DNA of 64,000 nt from Xenoacremonium recifei (GCA_012184525.1 WOFQ01000009.1:496001-560000); one strand, 5' to 3'. Numbered from the stretch's first letter, positions 33,754 through 45,617 are shown. The notes: generated by a model from the letters alone, not told the origin. A program made the numbers and translations.

Positions 33754-35637
33754 CTAGACTTTTCGGGGTCGTCGCTCCTTGGTGCTCGTCTTGACAGGAC
33801 TAATGAAGGTAACGTGCTTGGCGTCGTCCTTACGAAGTCTCACAGCACCAGACGCACCGCTGGATTCTCGGCGAAGTGATCTGGCATCTTGGTCGTCATC
33901 GAGAGTGATTTCGGCCACGTCCGAGACCGACTCGGCGTCGAGGTTGTCACTAGCCCCGGAGACAGACGACCCGTCATCAGAGTCGTCGTACTCGCCATCG
34001 TCGCTGACCAGTGAAGGCGCATTATTGCTAACCATGGTGTTGGGACTGAGTTCAACGTCGTCCATCTCGATGTCCTCGTCAGAGAGCATAGCATTCGATC
34101 CATGTTTGACCCCAAAGGGGCGAGATGAGTTTGGTGGTGTTACAAATGACATGGGAGGTGCTCGGCCCTTGCTGCTTGGAGGGCGGCCCGTCGTTGCCGG
34201 GGGGTCGACCGCTCGAGCAGGAACACGCATAACCACAGGCGTTCGTGCAACAGAGGGGTGCTCGGGAACATCAGCGGCAGACGACTCCGTCATCTCAGAG
34301 TCTTCACCAGGGGTGATATCATCCATCGACACCTTCGTCTTGGCATCAGCAACAAGATCTCGGAGGTTGCCCTTGAAGTTGCGACTCTGCAACAGACGGG
34401 AAAGGTGAGGAGCATCGGCAGATTGAGTTGAGGCTTCAGGCTTCTTAGCTTTCGACCCGGCGAGGGAAGGAATGCTAGTGACACCAGGCAGCTTGCCCTG
34501 GTGAAAGAGCTTCAAAGAATCGGTGATTCTCGACCGCAGGGCAACGAAGGCCTCTTGCTCCGTCATGTCTGGGCGACTGAACGGGTGCACAAGAGCTGAG
34601 TTCGCGCAAGGAGTTATGGGAGTCTTCTCCTCCGCCACAGCAGCAGTAGGAGTGCCCACTTCCGGTACTTCTATGGGATGTCCGCAGTGAACTGCGGCTT
34701 CGTCGTGGCTCTTGAAGTCGCGCTTGTGTGCTATCCGGCAGTGGTTGATGAAACCCTGGGTGCTTGAGAAGTTCTCCCTGTTGCAATCGATGCAGACCAG
34801 CTTGACCGTCTTGCCATCGGATCGCTTCAGGACGCAAGGGCCTGCCTTCTCCTTGGGCTGCGGATAACCACTGGACAAGGCCTGAAGCTTCTGACCGGAC
34901 ACTCCCCGTACCGGTCGCCCTTTCAGGCCACCGGTTTCGGTAAAGCTGTTTCTCGTCGTGCGCCCCTCCATGTAGGAGGCCCTTGCGCGCGAAGCCTCGG
35001 GAGTGAACTGCCACTCGGGTTGGATGCCATCGAAGGCTGGATCTGGGATAAGCCACTTGGCATAGTGTCGCGCGTACGGTCCATCAACAACACCAAATGG
35101 AGGCGCCCATCGCGGGACAGGTTCACCCGCGCGACTGTGCAGCGCAGGGCCCTTCCCGGCACTGATTTCCAGCATCTGTTCCGGGGTCGGGCAGTTGACG
35201 GGGTACGGGATCAGATGGCAGCGGCGCAGTTGCTCCAGCGCGACCTGGCATTTGGCAAGCTCCTGGTTGATGAGTCGCAACTCGTCATGCTTTAGCAAGA
35301 TCTCCAAGCTAAAGTGGTGTTGTATCTCATCGCGCGCACGGTCGATGTCGCTCGTCGCGGGCGCATGTTGCGCCGACTCGTCGCAAGAGGGCACCACGAC
35401 ATGCTGCTTGTCATCTTCCGGTCTGAGCCGTTTCGCCGGCGCGGGCGCAGTCAGCGACTCATCTGAAGAGCCTTCACTCTGCCGCCTCCGCTTGGGAGGG
35501 TGCACGTTGATCGGCGTTATCGTCGCGGTGGCGTCGGTCAGGAGCTCGGGCTTCACGAGATGCGCGATGGACTGCGGTGCCTCGACAGTCTTGTCGCTTC
35601 CCCGGGGATCAGACGCCCAAAATCGGAACATGGACAT
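33754..35637 (-). CDS. AHC1-like C2H2 zinc-finger nuclear protein
   Basis: Single exon, 627 aa. Features in order: an N-terminal region with basic NLS PPKRRR (47-52); a short helical segment (EIQHHFSLEILLKHDELRLI); a conserved block around IPYPVNCPTPEQMLEISAGK; a C2H2 finger with Cys282, Cys285, His299 and His304 (VCIDCNRENFSST to HCRIAHK) followed by SHDEAAVHCGHPIEVP; then a long, acidic, disordered C-terminus (DDGEYDDSDDGSS). The finger plus its SHDEAA tail resembles Ahc1, a subunit of the yeast ADA histone acetyltransferase complex. That assignment rests on recall of the motif and needs a profile search. No intron seen. Confidence 0.6.
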   Translation of the reverse strand: MSMFRFWASDPRGSDKTVEAPQSIAHLVKPELLTDATATITPINVHPPKRRRQSEGSSDESLTAPAPAKRLRPEDDKQHVVVPSCDESAQHAPATSDIDRARDEIQHHFSLEILLKHDELRLINQELAKCQVALEQLRRCHLIPYPVNCPTPEQMLEISAGKGPALHSRAGEPVPRWAPPFGVVDGPYARHYAKWLIPDPAFDGIQPEWQFTPEASRARASYMEGRTTRNSFTETGGLKGRPVRGVSGQKLQALSSGYPQPKEKAGPCVLKRSDGKTVKLVCIDCNRENFSSTQGFINHCRIAHKRDFKSHDEAAVHCGHPIEVPEVGTPTAAVAEEKTPITPCANSALVHPFSRPDMTEQEAFVALRSRITDSLKLFHQGKLPGVTSIPSLAGSKAKKPEASTQSADAPHLSRLLQSRNFKGNLRDLVADAKTKVSMDDITPGEDSEMTESSAADVPEHPSVARTPVVMRVPARAVDPPATTGRPPSSKGRAPPMSFVTPPNSSRPFGVKHGSNAMLSDEDIEMDDVELSPNTMVSNNAPSLVSDDGEYDDSDDGSSVSGASDNLDAESVSDVAEITLDDDQDARSLRRESSGASGAVRLRKDDAKHVTFISPVKTSTKERRPRKV

Positions 35638-35736
35638 GAGCGCGATCTTTTGGGGGCGTCGGGGGCAATCCGTAGGAGAAAAAGGGTTGCGACGAGGTGA
35701 GGCGCAACGCCGAGGTGTTTTATTTTCTCAAGCGGC

Positions 35737-35760
35737 GCGATGCGATGCGATGCGATGCGA
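35737..35760. repeat. Pentanucleotide microsatellite (GCGAT)n
   Basis: Almost five perfect copies of GCGAT, about 100 bp upstream of the AHC1-like start codon, in its promoter or leader. Confidence 0.9.
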
Positions 35761-36496
35761 CCGGGCGCTGCAGGGGGGGAATGCGCAGGCAGAAGAGGCC
35801 AGAAGAGGCTTGGCGCGATGCTGACGTAACCAGGGATGGGCGAGGTGCAGGTCGGACGATTGGGTGTGGGCACTGGAAGCCTCTGGAGTGTCTGCTAACT
35901 GCTAGGGGGGTGCGTTGCGTTGGCGTTGGTTGGCGCAGGCCGTCTGGGGCTGTTGGAGCCACTGCAGGCGAAAGGGTGATGATGTGGCCCCTCTCAGGCT
36001 TGTGTCAGAGTCGGGGGACTCGGGTCGGGGGGGTGGAAGTGGTGGCAGGCTACCAGGTCAGGCGGCAACAAGGGGCCAGCCAGAACGACTCGGGCAGGAC
36101 AGGCCAGGCCAGCAGACAGGACAGCGTCCACGATCGGGCGGGCAGCGCGGCCAGGCCAGAGGACAGGACAGGACAGCGACAAAGAGAAAGGGGGTGGGAA
36201 TGGGGTGATCGAGCGCTAACAAAAGCCTCGGATCGCAGTCTCTTGGGGACGTGAGTCGCCAGAGGCCGGTAGGATGACGGTGGCGGCTGAGTGTGGTGGT
36301 GGTTCGAGGGAGCGAAGGCCGTTGTCTGGCTGCGAAGCGCGAGAGAATGAGGGTGAGAAAGGGAGAGTGCGAAGAGAGAGAGAACGTGTAAGAGGGAAGA
36401 AAGTGGAAGGGAGAGCGCAGGCAAAAAATGGGAACCCGAAGGTGCTGCTGAAGGAGGGAAATGGGAATGAGGATGGGGGATGGGGATGGTTGGATT

Positions 36497-36519
36497 GGAT
36501 GGGATGGGATGGGATGGGA
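36497..36519. repeat. Pentanucleotide microsatellite (GGGAT)n
   Basis: Four to five copies of GGGAT inside a longer G/A-rich strand asymmetry. Confidence 0.9.
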
Positions 36520-37223
36520 CAGGACGGGGAGGGGTGTGGCCGTGAGTCGGGCAGGGCAGTCAACAAGTCACAAAGCAAAGAAGGAGCGAGCAGCGGGAGG
36601 GAAACCTGCCTGAACCTGAAGGCAGGCACTCAGCAAGACGGGAGGCAAACAGAGGGCGGACGGGCGGGCCTGAGGTGCTAGCAGCAGCCCAGGTGTGGGA
36701 TTGTTTTGCAGCGCTGCGGTGCGGTGCGGGAGAGGGAGGGAGGTGGGAGGTCTGACGCCGCCGCATGAAGCAGGCTAGCGACTGAGGGTCAAAGTCAAAA
36801 AAGGAGCGAGCAGCTGTGATTGATTGAGATGACTGGCACTGATTAGCACCAGCGGGCGCGCGCTGAATGCTCCAGTGGGCGGCTCCAGTCCAGCAGCAGG
36901 CGATATGATTGTGGGGAGACCTGCACTGAAGCCACTGGAGCTAGGTGCCTTAGCCTGCGACTGTGCCTGCTTGCCTGCCTGCGCCGGGAGATTTGTTTTC
37001 TTTTGCTGGGCCGTCGAGTACCTCCCTTGCGTTGCCTAACAGCGGGCACGCTTCCAAATCCCAGCTCCTTGCGTCGGGTCGTCTTCCAGGCCGTCCCGTC
37101 CATGCTGGCTGTCAGGGGTGGCCCCGGGAGCAAATGCTGGGCGGTTGATCAATGGAACGCCTCAAGCTGACACGGGCTGGGGCGGCGACTCAGACAATCA
37201 CAGTCGCAACACCGTTACACCCT

Positions 37224-37244
37224 CAGCAGCAGCAGCAGCAGCAG
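37224..37244. repeat. Trinucleotide microsatellite (CAG)7
   Basis: Seven perfect CAG copies followed by AAGAAG; not in a supported gene. Confidence 0.92.
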
Positions 37245-39228
37245 AAGAAGCACCCTGATAGTCTGATAGCGGAGTGCTTGCATTTGCAGGTGCTGGTGGC
37301 TAATGTTAGTGGCCCAAACACTATTACTATCAGGCGGGAATGCGCCAGTGGAGGTTCGCAACTGGTCCATCGCCAGTGAACCATCAGATCGCCTCATTCT
37401 CGGGCGCATCCTCCATCACCATGTATCCAGTGGAGGCGAGAACTTGTGCGTGCATTCCGTGCCGTCGCCACCACGGCGCTGGATCCTCTGCGTCGTGAAG
37501 CGATTCACAATCCCTCCCGTCACGCCGGGCACTGATTCACCTGTCCGGTACGGGCTCCTCTCCCATTCACTCGCAGCCCGCTCCATAAGCCTCTCATATC
37601 TCGTCTATGATCCAGACGGGAGCTGGGCGCAGCTTCATGTACATTTCCAGGGTGATTGGGCCACTTCCAGCAGCGCAGCTCAAGCGCGGCCCACACAAGG
37701 TCGCCCCCTGTATTGAAGTGGGGGCTGTTAATGCAATACTTGGATACGAGCTTCTCGCCAGCTGCATTCTCTGCGGCGGATGGACCGCGGTCCAAGCTCC
37801 ATGGTGGCCCCCTTCGTGTATTCCACTATCGCCGCTTACGATGCAGCTTGCCCTGGGCTCCAACTCCGGGGAACGCGCCGGATCACTATCGCGGCCCAGG
37901 CCTGCTGCAGCTCCAGCCCGACTTCAGGTTTGAGGTTCCATAGTGAGGTGCTTTGGCGATGTTCTGACGGAGACGCCATCATCATGCGCCCCACCCGTCC
38001 CAGTCGCAGGGAGAAAGCAGGAGAGTCGTCATCCACTGCCTTGGAACTGAAATGCGCTGAACTGAATACGCCGTGCTGCATACGGTATACGACGCGACGC
38101 GAGGCACTGCAGGCAGGGAGGCACAGGCAGGGGACGCAGGAAGCAGGAATCCCGGCACCTTCGAGAAAAGATTCCATATCGCGCAATCTATCAGCTGCTG
38201 CGACCTATTGGTGCCTCGGCTGGGCCATCCGTCGACCGCGCCTCGAAGCTCAAGCTCCCAGATTCCCATCGGCTAGTGCTGAGACACACAGCAAGCCAAA
38301 AGGGCCCGGCCCAATCTTAGTCTTACGTCACATGACTTTCAAGGCATCCCAGCTGCTCCCCTCCCGTCTGCGATAACGTCTAGAAGCCGGATTACCTATC
38401 AGATTGAGTCAGGTCATATCACCAAGGGCATCCAGATATCAGCTCAACAGCAGATTGTTGGGTTTTTAATCTCTAACATTTATGCTCTAGACTAAGGATC
38501 CAAGATTGCCTGACCTTTCTAACAATGGAACCCAAGGCATGCGGTTGATGCTCCAAGTTGACTAAGGTACCTGTAGAACCTAAGCGCAACTCCACTGATT
38601 TGATCGTCAGACCCGACCTTTTAGATCTCGACAAAGTGCCTATCGTGACGTAGAGGCTCAACTCGCAATGAGACTAATACGTGACAGAGCTTCAGCTTAG
38701 CTTGGAGGCATGAAAATTTTGCTTGTGTGTCCTCGGGTTGCTGTGATAGGCTACGTTTGCTACGTACAGCCCCAACGCATTGCTTCTGTGTAAACCGTAG
38801 CAACATGACGGAAATCCATCATGATGTCAATGCCAAGATTCAACGTCACCTCTGCCAATGAGGGAAACCATTTAAGAAGTCGAAATTCATGTCACAAAAA
38901 GAACAGACGCAAAGTAACCGTGGTCTAACGATGCAGCTTCTTAATGCAAAATTATTGTTATCAATTCCCAAAGGTGACCTGCTATCATGAAGTTAACTGG
39001 AGGCATCAGTTGACACCATATTACCAGTATCCTGTTGCATCATCCTTTTATCCGTGGTATTAGTGGCAGCTAACTCAACTTATTGAACCAAACTTGCATT
39101 ATGCCCAAGGTCTATGGTTCATCAATATGTATGATTAGGTTACACCAAACTGAGTAAAGCACCTAGATGTCATGGCATGCCAACCGTTCTTGTACTCTGG
39201 TCAGCATCTGCTGTCTCGTTGTCCATCA

Positions 39229-39243
39229 AAAAAAAAAAAAAAA
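39229..39243. repeat. Poly-A tract (15 bp)
   Basis: Fifteen consecutive A residues about 225 bp upstream of the Alba-domain gene start. Poly(dA:dT) tracts of this kind commonly exclude nucleosomes at fungal promoters; that role here is inferred. Confidence 0.9.
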
Positions 39244-39469
39244 GCATCAAATTGAACCAAAAATCAGGTGTTTCCAAGAACACAAACTACGGGTTTATTA
39301 AATACCACTATGCCACCATAATTAATTGAAGCCCGTTCCTAGAAGTCGTCGTCTGCTTCTGCTGCTAAATTTGGATTGGAGGTTTGGACCCCGGTTCAAC
39401 TCAGCGACCCCACCAAACTTTTTCCTCTTCTTCCATCACCAAGCTTCGACATCCCACTTCCACGCAACC

Positions 39470-40108
39470 ATGCCAGCTCCCGGCAACAGCCACGACGGAC
39501 CTAAGCGGAAGCCGATGGCCAATGCACCCGAGACCGGATCGGCAACAAAAAAGCAGCGTTCAGAAACCAGCCAGCCCGAAAGACAAAACCTCCGTGGTCC
39601 GCACGAAATCATCCTCACCGAGCTTGCGCCCAAATACAATGTCCTCCCACTATCCGTCATCTCCTCGACCAAGATTAACAGTCGCGTCGCCAGTATCACC
39701 AGCCATGTCCTCGAAGAATCAGACCGCCCTCGCATCGCCCTGCTCTATTCCCGACCAAAAGACATAGTCAAGCTGATCAGCGTGGTGGAAGTGAGCAAGC
39801 AAGCTCTCACCGACGAAGGAAAGCATTGGTACCAGTACAACCAATTCTTCGAGCTACCCGAAATGCCGAATAAGAGGGGCGTCGTGGAGGACACTGTATT
39901 GCAACCAGAGGGCGACGACAGCTCGGATAGCGACGATGACTTCGAGGTCATGCAGGATCGCTTCGAGGCGGCGATCCTGCCGCCAGCGCCTCCAGAGGTC
40001 CCGCAATCCATGAGAGTCTTCCTGTCTGTGGAGCCTATTCCAGAGCTTCAGGATCGAAAGGGTACCAGTATTCAGACGTGGGAAGATCCAGAATCAGAGG
40101 AAGAGTGA
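39470..40108 (+). CDS. Alba-domain protein, RNase P/MRP subunit-like
   Basis: Single exon, 212 aa from the ATG at 39470 (context ACCATGCC); an upstream in-frame extension to 39326 looks like untranslated sequence. A basic N-terminus (GPKRKP, ATKKQR) precedes an Alba-type alpha/beta domain at about residues 45-130: LPLSVISSTKINSRVASIT, RIALLYSRPKDIVKLISVVE and WYQYNQFFEL match the successive strands and helices of Pop6/Pop7/Rpp25-like subunits. The C-terminal third is acidic (DDSSDSDDDFE). A role in RNase P/MRP is probable from the fold but not certain; other Alba proteins bind RNA or chromatin. Confidence 0.65.
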   Translation: MPAPGNSHDGPKRKPMANAPETGSATKKQRSETSQPERQNLRGPHEIILTELAPKYNVLPLSVISSTKINSRVASITSHVLEESDRPRIALLYSRPKDIVKLISVVEVSKQALTDEGKHWYQYNQFFELPEMPNKRGVVEDTVLQPEGDDSSDSDDDFEVMQDRFEAAILPPAPPEVPQSMRVFLSVEPIPELQDRKGTSIQTWEDPESEEE

Positions 40109-40499
40109 CTTGGAGAATTGAGCTTAAAGGATGCTTTGCTACGTGAGGGTTAGGAAATCGGCAGGCCGCAACTGGCAAGTTTCACGGCACCATAGGCGTT
40201 CTGGTCATTTGCATTGATAGGTCACAAAATTAGGGAACGTAACGAGATACCCAGTCTAAAGTATGGAAATTTTTTCATGTTTTACTTTATGGATTCCAAA
40301 CTACGATGATGTCCCGTACCCAAAGTCAAAGACAACCATCCACGTAACAACGCCGGTTCCTCGCCGTCCCAATTCCAAGATCCGAGCCTTCCCCAGAGCT
40401 TTGAGCACTACCTCGCTGCTAATACCCATGACCGCTTCCTCTTCAATCTCATCGTGCATTGCATGATGCTACTAGCCATCGCTATTGGTCCCCAACTGC
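40109..40499. other. Convergent 3' spacer
   Basis: Shared 3' flank of the Alba-domain gene and VTC1. Nothing recognised. Confidence 0.5.
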
Positions 40500-40960
40500 T
40501 TAGTTGGAGGGGGTGTTCTGCTTCTTGGACGAGTCCATAATTCGGAGGACAAAGTTGACCACCACGGCCAGCAGCAGGATGATGGCCAGCACCGTAGGGC
40601 CGAACCGATCATCGAACCCAGCCTGCCCCCTCATGCGTATCGACTTGGCTCGCCAGTGATACGTTATCAGCGCGTACAGCATGGTCAGCATGGCCACGCC
40701 GGTGAACAGGAACGCCGAGATGAAGGCGACGCGGTCACCAAAGTTGAGCATGCCAATGGCCAGGGCGCCCAGGATGACGGTGAAGTTGAGCCATGACAGG
40801 AACGTTCGTTCGTTGGCGAAGAAGACCTTGGGCTCGACGCGGGTCGGCAGGGCAATGCGCTTGCCTGGGGAGACGCGAATTAGTCGTTGAACCAGAGAAT
40901 ATCTTCAATAGAAAGGATAGAAATACCGGGAGCGGTTTGGAGGAGGGGTTGCGAAGACAT
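40500..40960 (-). CDS. VTC1: Vacuolar transporter chaperone subunit 1
   Basis: Small membrane subunit of the VTC polyphosphate polymerase, which makes and passes polyphosphate into the vacuole. Exon 1 is only 34 nt (40960-40927), exon 2 is 40864-40500, intron 62 nt; 132 aa. The DUF202-type core is intact: VEPKVFFANERTFLSWLNF with the conserved Asn/Glu/Arg, then three membrane helices (VILGALAIGMLNFG, FISAFLFTGVAMLTMLYALI, VLAIILLLAVVVNFVL). Length matches yeast Vtc1. It is divergent from the dynein light chain gene. Confidence 0.93.
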
Positions 40961-41639
40961 TGTGTAAGCCTGCGATGGAGCTGAAGCTTCTCGAGATCGG
41001 AATTGGTTATCTACAAGCTCGACAGGCTATGTGATAATGGCGTTCGTAGCTGCTGTTGAAAGAAGATGTTCCTCTCAATGGATACAACGTCTAGTGACAA
41101 TATCTTCAGCAATTGAAGAATTGGCAGGTAGGAAAATATCGCAGAGGTCCGGTTCAGGTAAAAGAAAAAAAAAGGCTTCGGATCGAACCAAAGAGCCACT
41201 CGTGACGACAGTGACAAGCTTCGAAGGGACGATGCCCCCACAAGCAGTTCGAGCTCTCTCTCGCTGCAGAAGGCACGTGGGTGGATTGATTGGTCGTCGA
41301 TCACGTGCCGTTGCCCCGCCATGGAGCATCGCGGCGGCAGGCCCGAAAGGGAAAGACACCAGGCACAACAAACACGCCGCATGTCGAACTGCCTGCAAGT
41401 GAAGAAGCGTTGAACGCCCGCGATCCGCCCGCTGCACGTGAGTCTGAGCCATCTGCATTCTTTCAACCTCCTGTCTTGATCTGCTTGCTTGTTTGGATAC
41501 GTGCTGATGTTGGCGTTACTGGTGGGATAGCTCAAACTCGATACCCTGATAACGAAGTGACGATTTCCACGCCCGCTTGTTTACCGACTCTTTCACCCCA
41601 CGACCGCCCTTCGACCTCAACTCCTCTATCATCTCCAAA
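40961..41639. other. Divergent promoter, VTC1 / Tctex-1
   Basis: 679 bp. CACGTG E-box-like hexamers occur at 41274 and near 41303 and 41435 (CACGTG). CACGTG/G-type elements are the Pho4/NUC-1 target in fungi, so they may relate to phosphate control of VTC1; this is inference. No gene seen. Confidence 0.5.
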
Positions 41640-42318
41640 ATGGCCACTGCTACTCCCGTATGCTTACCAACACGGCTGCGCCTATTGGGTCGACGTGCTG
41701 ACCAGTGCCCAGCCTATTCCCTTCAACCGTCTCAAGCAGATTGCCACCGATGTACGTGACGCTGTCTTTGTTTACCGCCTCCAGCAGACGGCATCGCGTC
41801 GGAACAACTTGTTGATATAAGCTCGCCAGGTCTGTAACAACGCCATCGGTAGCGCCGAGTTCTACGATCATGCGAAGACCGAGCAATGGAACTCAACCAT
41901 CATTGTGAGTGAAACACGATTCCACAGCAACCACAAGGGCGGCGCCCGGTATTGACACCTCCCCCCTCCCCAGAGCTCCATGCTGAAGGCCGTCATCTCC
42001 GAATCGACCCCCCAGGGCGCCACCGCCCCCTCGTACAAGTTCGCATGCAACAGCACCATTGTGCAGCACCTCGTGCCGACGTCGGCGCTGAACAAGGCCC
42101 GCGGCGGCACCGAGACCAAGACCGAGGAGCCTCACATCTCCACCAGCTCCGAGGCGACGGCCACGGACGGGAAGCCGCACGTTGGCCGACGAGGCATGCA
42201 CAGCGCGACGGGCGCGTACTGGGACGAGAAGAAGGACGGTATGTGGACCTACAAGTACGACGGCGGCGAGGGCAAGGGCCTTGACGTGGTCATCATGCTC
42301 ATCTGGATTGCCATCTGA
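41640..42318 (+). CDS. Tctex-1 family dynein light chain
   Basis: Cytoplasmic dynein accessory light chain that binds the intermediate chain and cargo. Four exons: 41640-41657 (18 nt), 41713-41751 (39 nt), 41830-41904 and 41974-42318; introns 55, 78 and 69 nt; 158 aa. The joins give MATATPPIPFNRLKQIATD, then VCNNAIGSAEFYDHAKTEQW and NSTIISSMLKAVI, matching the Tctex-1 fold. The core ends with the typical WTYKYDGGEGKGLDVVIMLIWIAI strand pair. An insertion of about 40 mostly polar residues (TETKTEEPHISTSS to GMHSATG) extends the loop before this strand compared with animal DYNLT1 (~113 aa). Confidence 0.87.
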
Positions 42319-42639
42319 GGAGGCTGGATGCGAGTGAGGGTTCGCAGACCTTGCCTGGGCGCATCTCTTGACTGCAATCTGGGATATGCAATAGTTCCAG
42401 CCCGGATGGGCAGTTGGGGGAGGGAGGGAGCATAGACTTCAGAATGCAGACGGGATTGGACCAAATTCCGGTCAACCTATCTACCGGCCGTTGGTGGTTG
42501 GAGGGCCTTGGATGTACATAATGCGGGATTCAAAAATATGTTGCTACCTTGGCTGACTATTCCCAATGGCTTGTCCAGTTCCAACCCAAGCTGGCAAGAG
42601 ACTTGGTGTTCTGATTCTGTGTTATACCAGGTTTCACAC

Positions 42640-42740
42640 CAGTCTAAAATTGCTGTGAAATAGACCACCCCCGGGGAGAGGTTTAGTTGTCCCTCAACTT
42701 ATATACATGTCTTACGTCAGTCTAAAATTGCTGTGAAATA
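42640..42740. repeat. Perfect 23-bp direct repeat (42640-42662, 42718-42740)
   Basis: Two identical 23-bp copies, each beginning CAGTCTAAAATTG, 78 bp apart. Sequence just upstream of each copy is also similar (TATAC...CAG), so this may be the conserved core of a longer, diverged duplication. Confidence 0.85.
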
Positions 42741-45617
42741 TGCATGTCCAAACCAGGTCACAATTCCAGCTCCCTTCAACCGTTTATTTGACTGTCGGCG
42801 TTCTATTGTCTCTTGAGGAAAATCACATCCGGTTTCTAGATCGTCAACCTGAGCCCATCTCCATGTGATGCGGAAAGAAACGGGTTTGCGGAATATATCT
42901 GAGGCCTGCAAAGGAGCCAGCTATTTAGACGATCAGCAATTCTGAGGATCATCTCTCGGCCAGTAATACGAGGCCAGTGCTAAGAGATAAGCGGTGAATA
43001 TGAAGTGGCAGGATGTTGAAATGTCTTGCAGGATGAGGACCGGATCCCGTGCCGGTCATGACAGGGTTGCGCCAGGCTCGGGCCGCAATAAGTGTACGTA
43101 CGAGATCTGACCGATCAGACCACTCAGCTTTCTACCAGGAGGCGGGAACGTAGCATCGGTCTCGACCTGCTTGGGCACCTATCTATTTCCCTTGCGCCGG
43201 ACCATTGATCGAGCAGGAGATACGCTGCCGGTGTTGAGGTGGTGTCGAGGTCATCTACAGGGTAGGATCGCAGCGGGCTCCGGCACGCCAACAAACGATA
43301 GTGATGCGAACGCCAGGGTCGACGTTGCGCCGGATATCCATGAATGCGGCATCTCCGCAGAGATGTATCTGATGGTAATCCTAACTGGGTATCCCGGTTT
43401 AAGATCCGGATGCAAGCCACGTTGGAGAGGTGTGGTAGAGGAGCTACCCAAACAGGCTGTCGTTCCGGGAGTGCAGCCAAGGCAGAGAGAAAGTCATCGT
43501 CGCTTAGATTCCTTCATGCAACGACAAAGGGGCTGCATGTGCAGAGAGGTGGCTTGTTGTTGTGTGGTTTTCGGTATGTGGTGCTTGAGCTGGATGGTTT
43601 GGCTTGATAGATCAACATCTAGCATTGACATGCGGGTCACCTTCTAACAGACACATGTTCTCCTATGGAAGTTGTAATGTCTGTCAACACAAACAACCAT
43701 CACAGTATTATATGCCCAACTGTATTGATTAAATTGGGAAAGGAATGATTGTCTTAAAGATGTTTAGGAGTTGAGTTGGGATTAGGCCTTGCGGTTGCTA
43801 TCAGCGCTGGACTTACACGAGATGGAAGGTGCTCCATCCACGTGATGACCACGCAATCTGCCGTGAGGTGCCATTGCCCTTACCCTTGCTATCTGCACGG
43901 ATAGATTTTGAAATCATCCAAGATTGATCCATGCAACATCGATCGATGGCAAAATTGCCCTAAGCGAGTGTTCAACTCGCGAGACATTTCTCCGCATAAG
44001 GGGTCATGGGGACTCCGCGCGCGGTGTTCGTCCTCCGATCAGCAGCGGCCTTTCCCCAGACATACGACAAGTTATCCTATAGTGAGTATCATACGGTCTC
44101 TACCAGTCAGCGAGTGATTGCAGCAGCACCATGGCGAGCTCCGTGTTTCATCGCCGTATAGCAGGTTTCTCATCCGTCGCCGTGCTTGGCCCGCTTCTAC
44201 TAGGCATCTCTATTTCGACATCACGAGGGCGGCTCCGGGAGCGCTAACATCCAACTGGGCACACCACCATCTTGCACGCACCTACACGGGCATCGGCCTC
44301 TCATACGACGACGTAGTGCTCCCGCCATGCAGGTTTGGCACAACCGTCCGAGTTTCCGCGTGGGGGCAGCCGTTCAACGTTGCCTTGCTTGTCAAGACCA
44401 CGGAGCCGAGCTGAGGCCCAGCCCAGGTCTGGCCACGGCCTGCGGGATCGAGTTGCATCCGGTGTGGCAGCTCCCTGACACGGCCACGCTCGATTGACTC
44501 GTGGATTCCGAGCCAAGTAAAAATTCTTGGTTGCTAGTGCCGCCTCCAACCTCGGATTGCCGAAAACAAATCGGAGTCTTCTCACCCCCAAGATGACGCA
44601 TGACTCCTGCAAGGCTCTGCTGGAGGGAGGCAACTGATACGCAGAGGGGTTTTCTGAACTCTCGAATGTTTCAGGGTCCAACTGAGCTCAGAGCCAGAAC
44701 CCGCTATGATGGCAGTTTTGCTGATCTCTTGCCCGGGAGACTCAGTCAGTGGAGTTTATACACTGACGGAGACCTCTCCGCCTCGAAGATCGGGCCCGCT
44801 GACGGCGGGGCTCGCCGGGGCCGTTGGGTTTAGTGGTGAGATGCTTCTTGCGATGACGATGGTCGTCAGCTAACGGTTCCGCTCCGTCAGGCTCAAGCAG
44901 GCAGTCCTCCGTCCGCCGTGCAACTCGGACGTGGCCGCAGAGCTGACAGGCGTCCAAGATGGCTTCATACAGTGCCCCCCATGCCGAGCGGCTCTGCCAG
45001 GGATAGATAACGCAGCGTGCCTTGAGCCGGAGAGCGCGGTGTTGAGGACACTCCGGGACCCGGGCCATCCTCGACGAGATGCCGAAGACGGCCATACCGC
45101 GACTCCTCCCCCACATGACCCGCGTCCACGAGAGACTCTCAGCCAGCAGCGTCTGGGGGCCTCCTCGGGGAGAAGCTGCTTCCCCAGCCGTTCTCGTCAT
45201 ACGATGGTCGCGATAAGCAGAGGCACGCGGCTATGGAATTCCTCCCCAGCGGTTGGCGGTGATCTGATTGGGCCCGCTGGTTGGTTGGTGGCATCTCCCG
45301 TCTTGGTCTTGCCACGCACGACTCGAGGCAAGGCAAGGCAAGGCGTGGGAAGCCGGGCTTGACGCCATGTCAGATGGCCAACAAAGGCCTGCCCGAGCGA
45401 GGTCACCACGCAGCGGGAGTGGGCAAAGATGGCATCTGTGCCCTGCACTAGTGCTAGCTTATCATGGCATGGCTCTTGGCTAAAGGCTGCCGGCCCCTGG
45501 CGAAGAGAGAAGATCTGGAATTTTGCCCACGATGGGTCCCTCCCGGCTCCATCACACCACCCACCGCCTTCGGTTTCCGACCGGCTCCTCTGGCTGTGAT
45601 CTAGGGATCAAGTCCTT

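Larger units (their letters stand above)
35638..39469. other. 3.8-kb gene-free, low-complexity region
   Basis: Between the divergent AHC1-like gene and the Alba-domain gene. 35.7-37 kb is strongly purine/GC-rich on the plus strand with many short tandem repeats; 38.4-39.3 kb is AT-richer. Frames up to about 200 codons exist on both strands but overlap and show repeat-driven composition (runs of Arg/Gly, Ser/Pro). Confidence 0.55.

Noticed and set aside
41175..41200. B-box-like GGTTCGATCC on the minus strand
   Set aside because: No A box at the right distance and no cloverleaf; lies in a promoter.
43171..43647. 158-codon frame in the 42.3-46 kb gap
   Set aside because: No conserved features or signal peptide, and other frames overlap it on the opposite strand.
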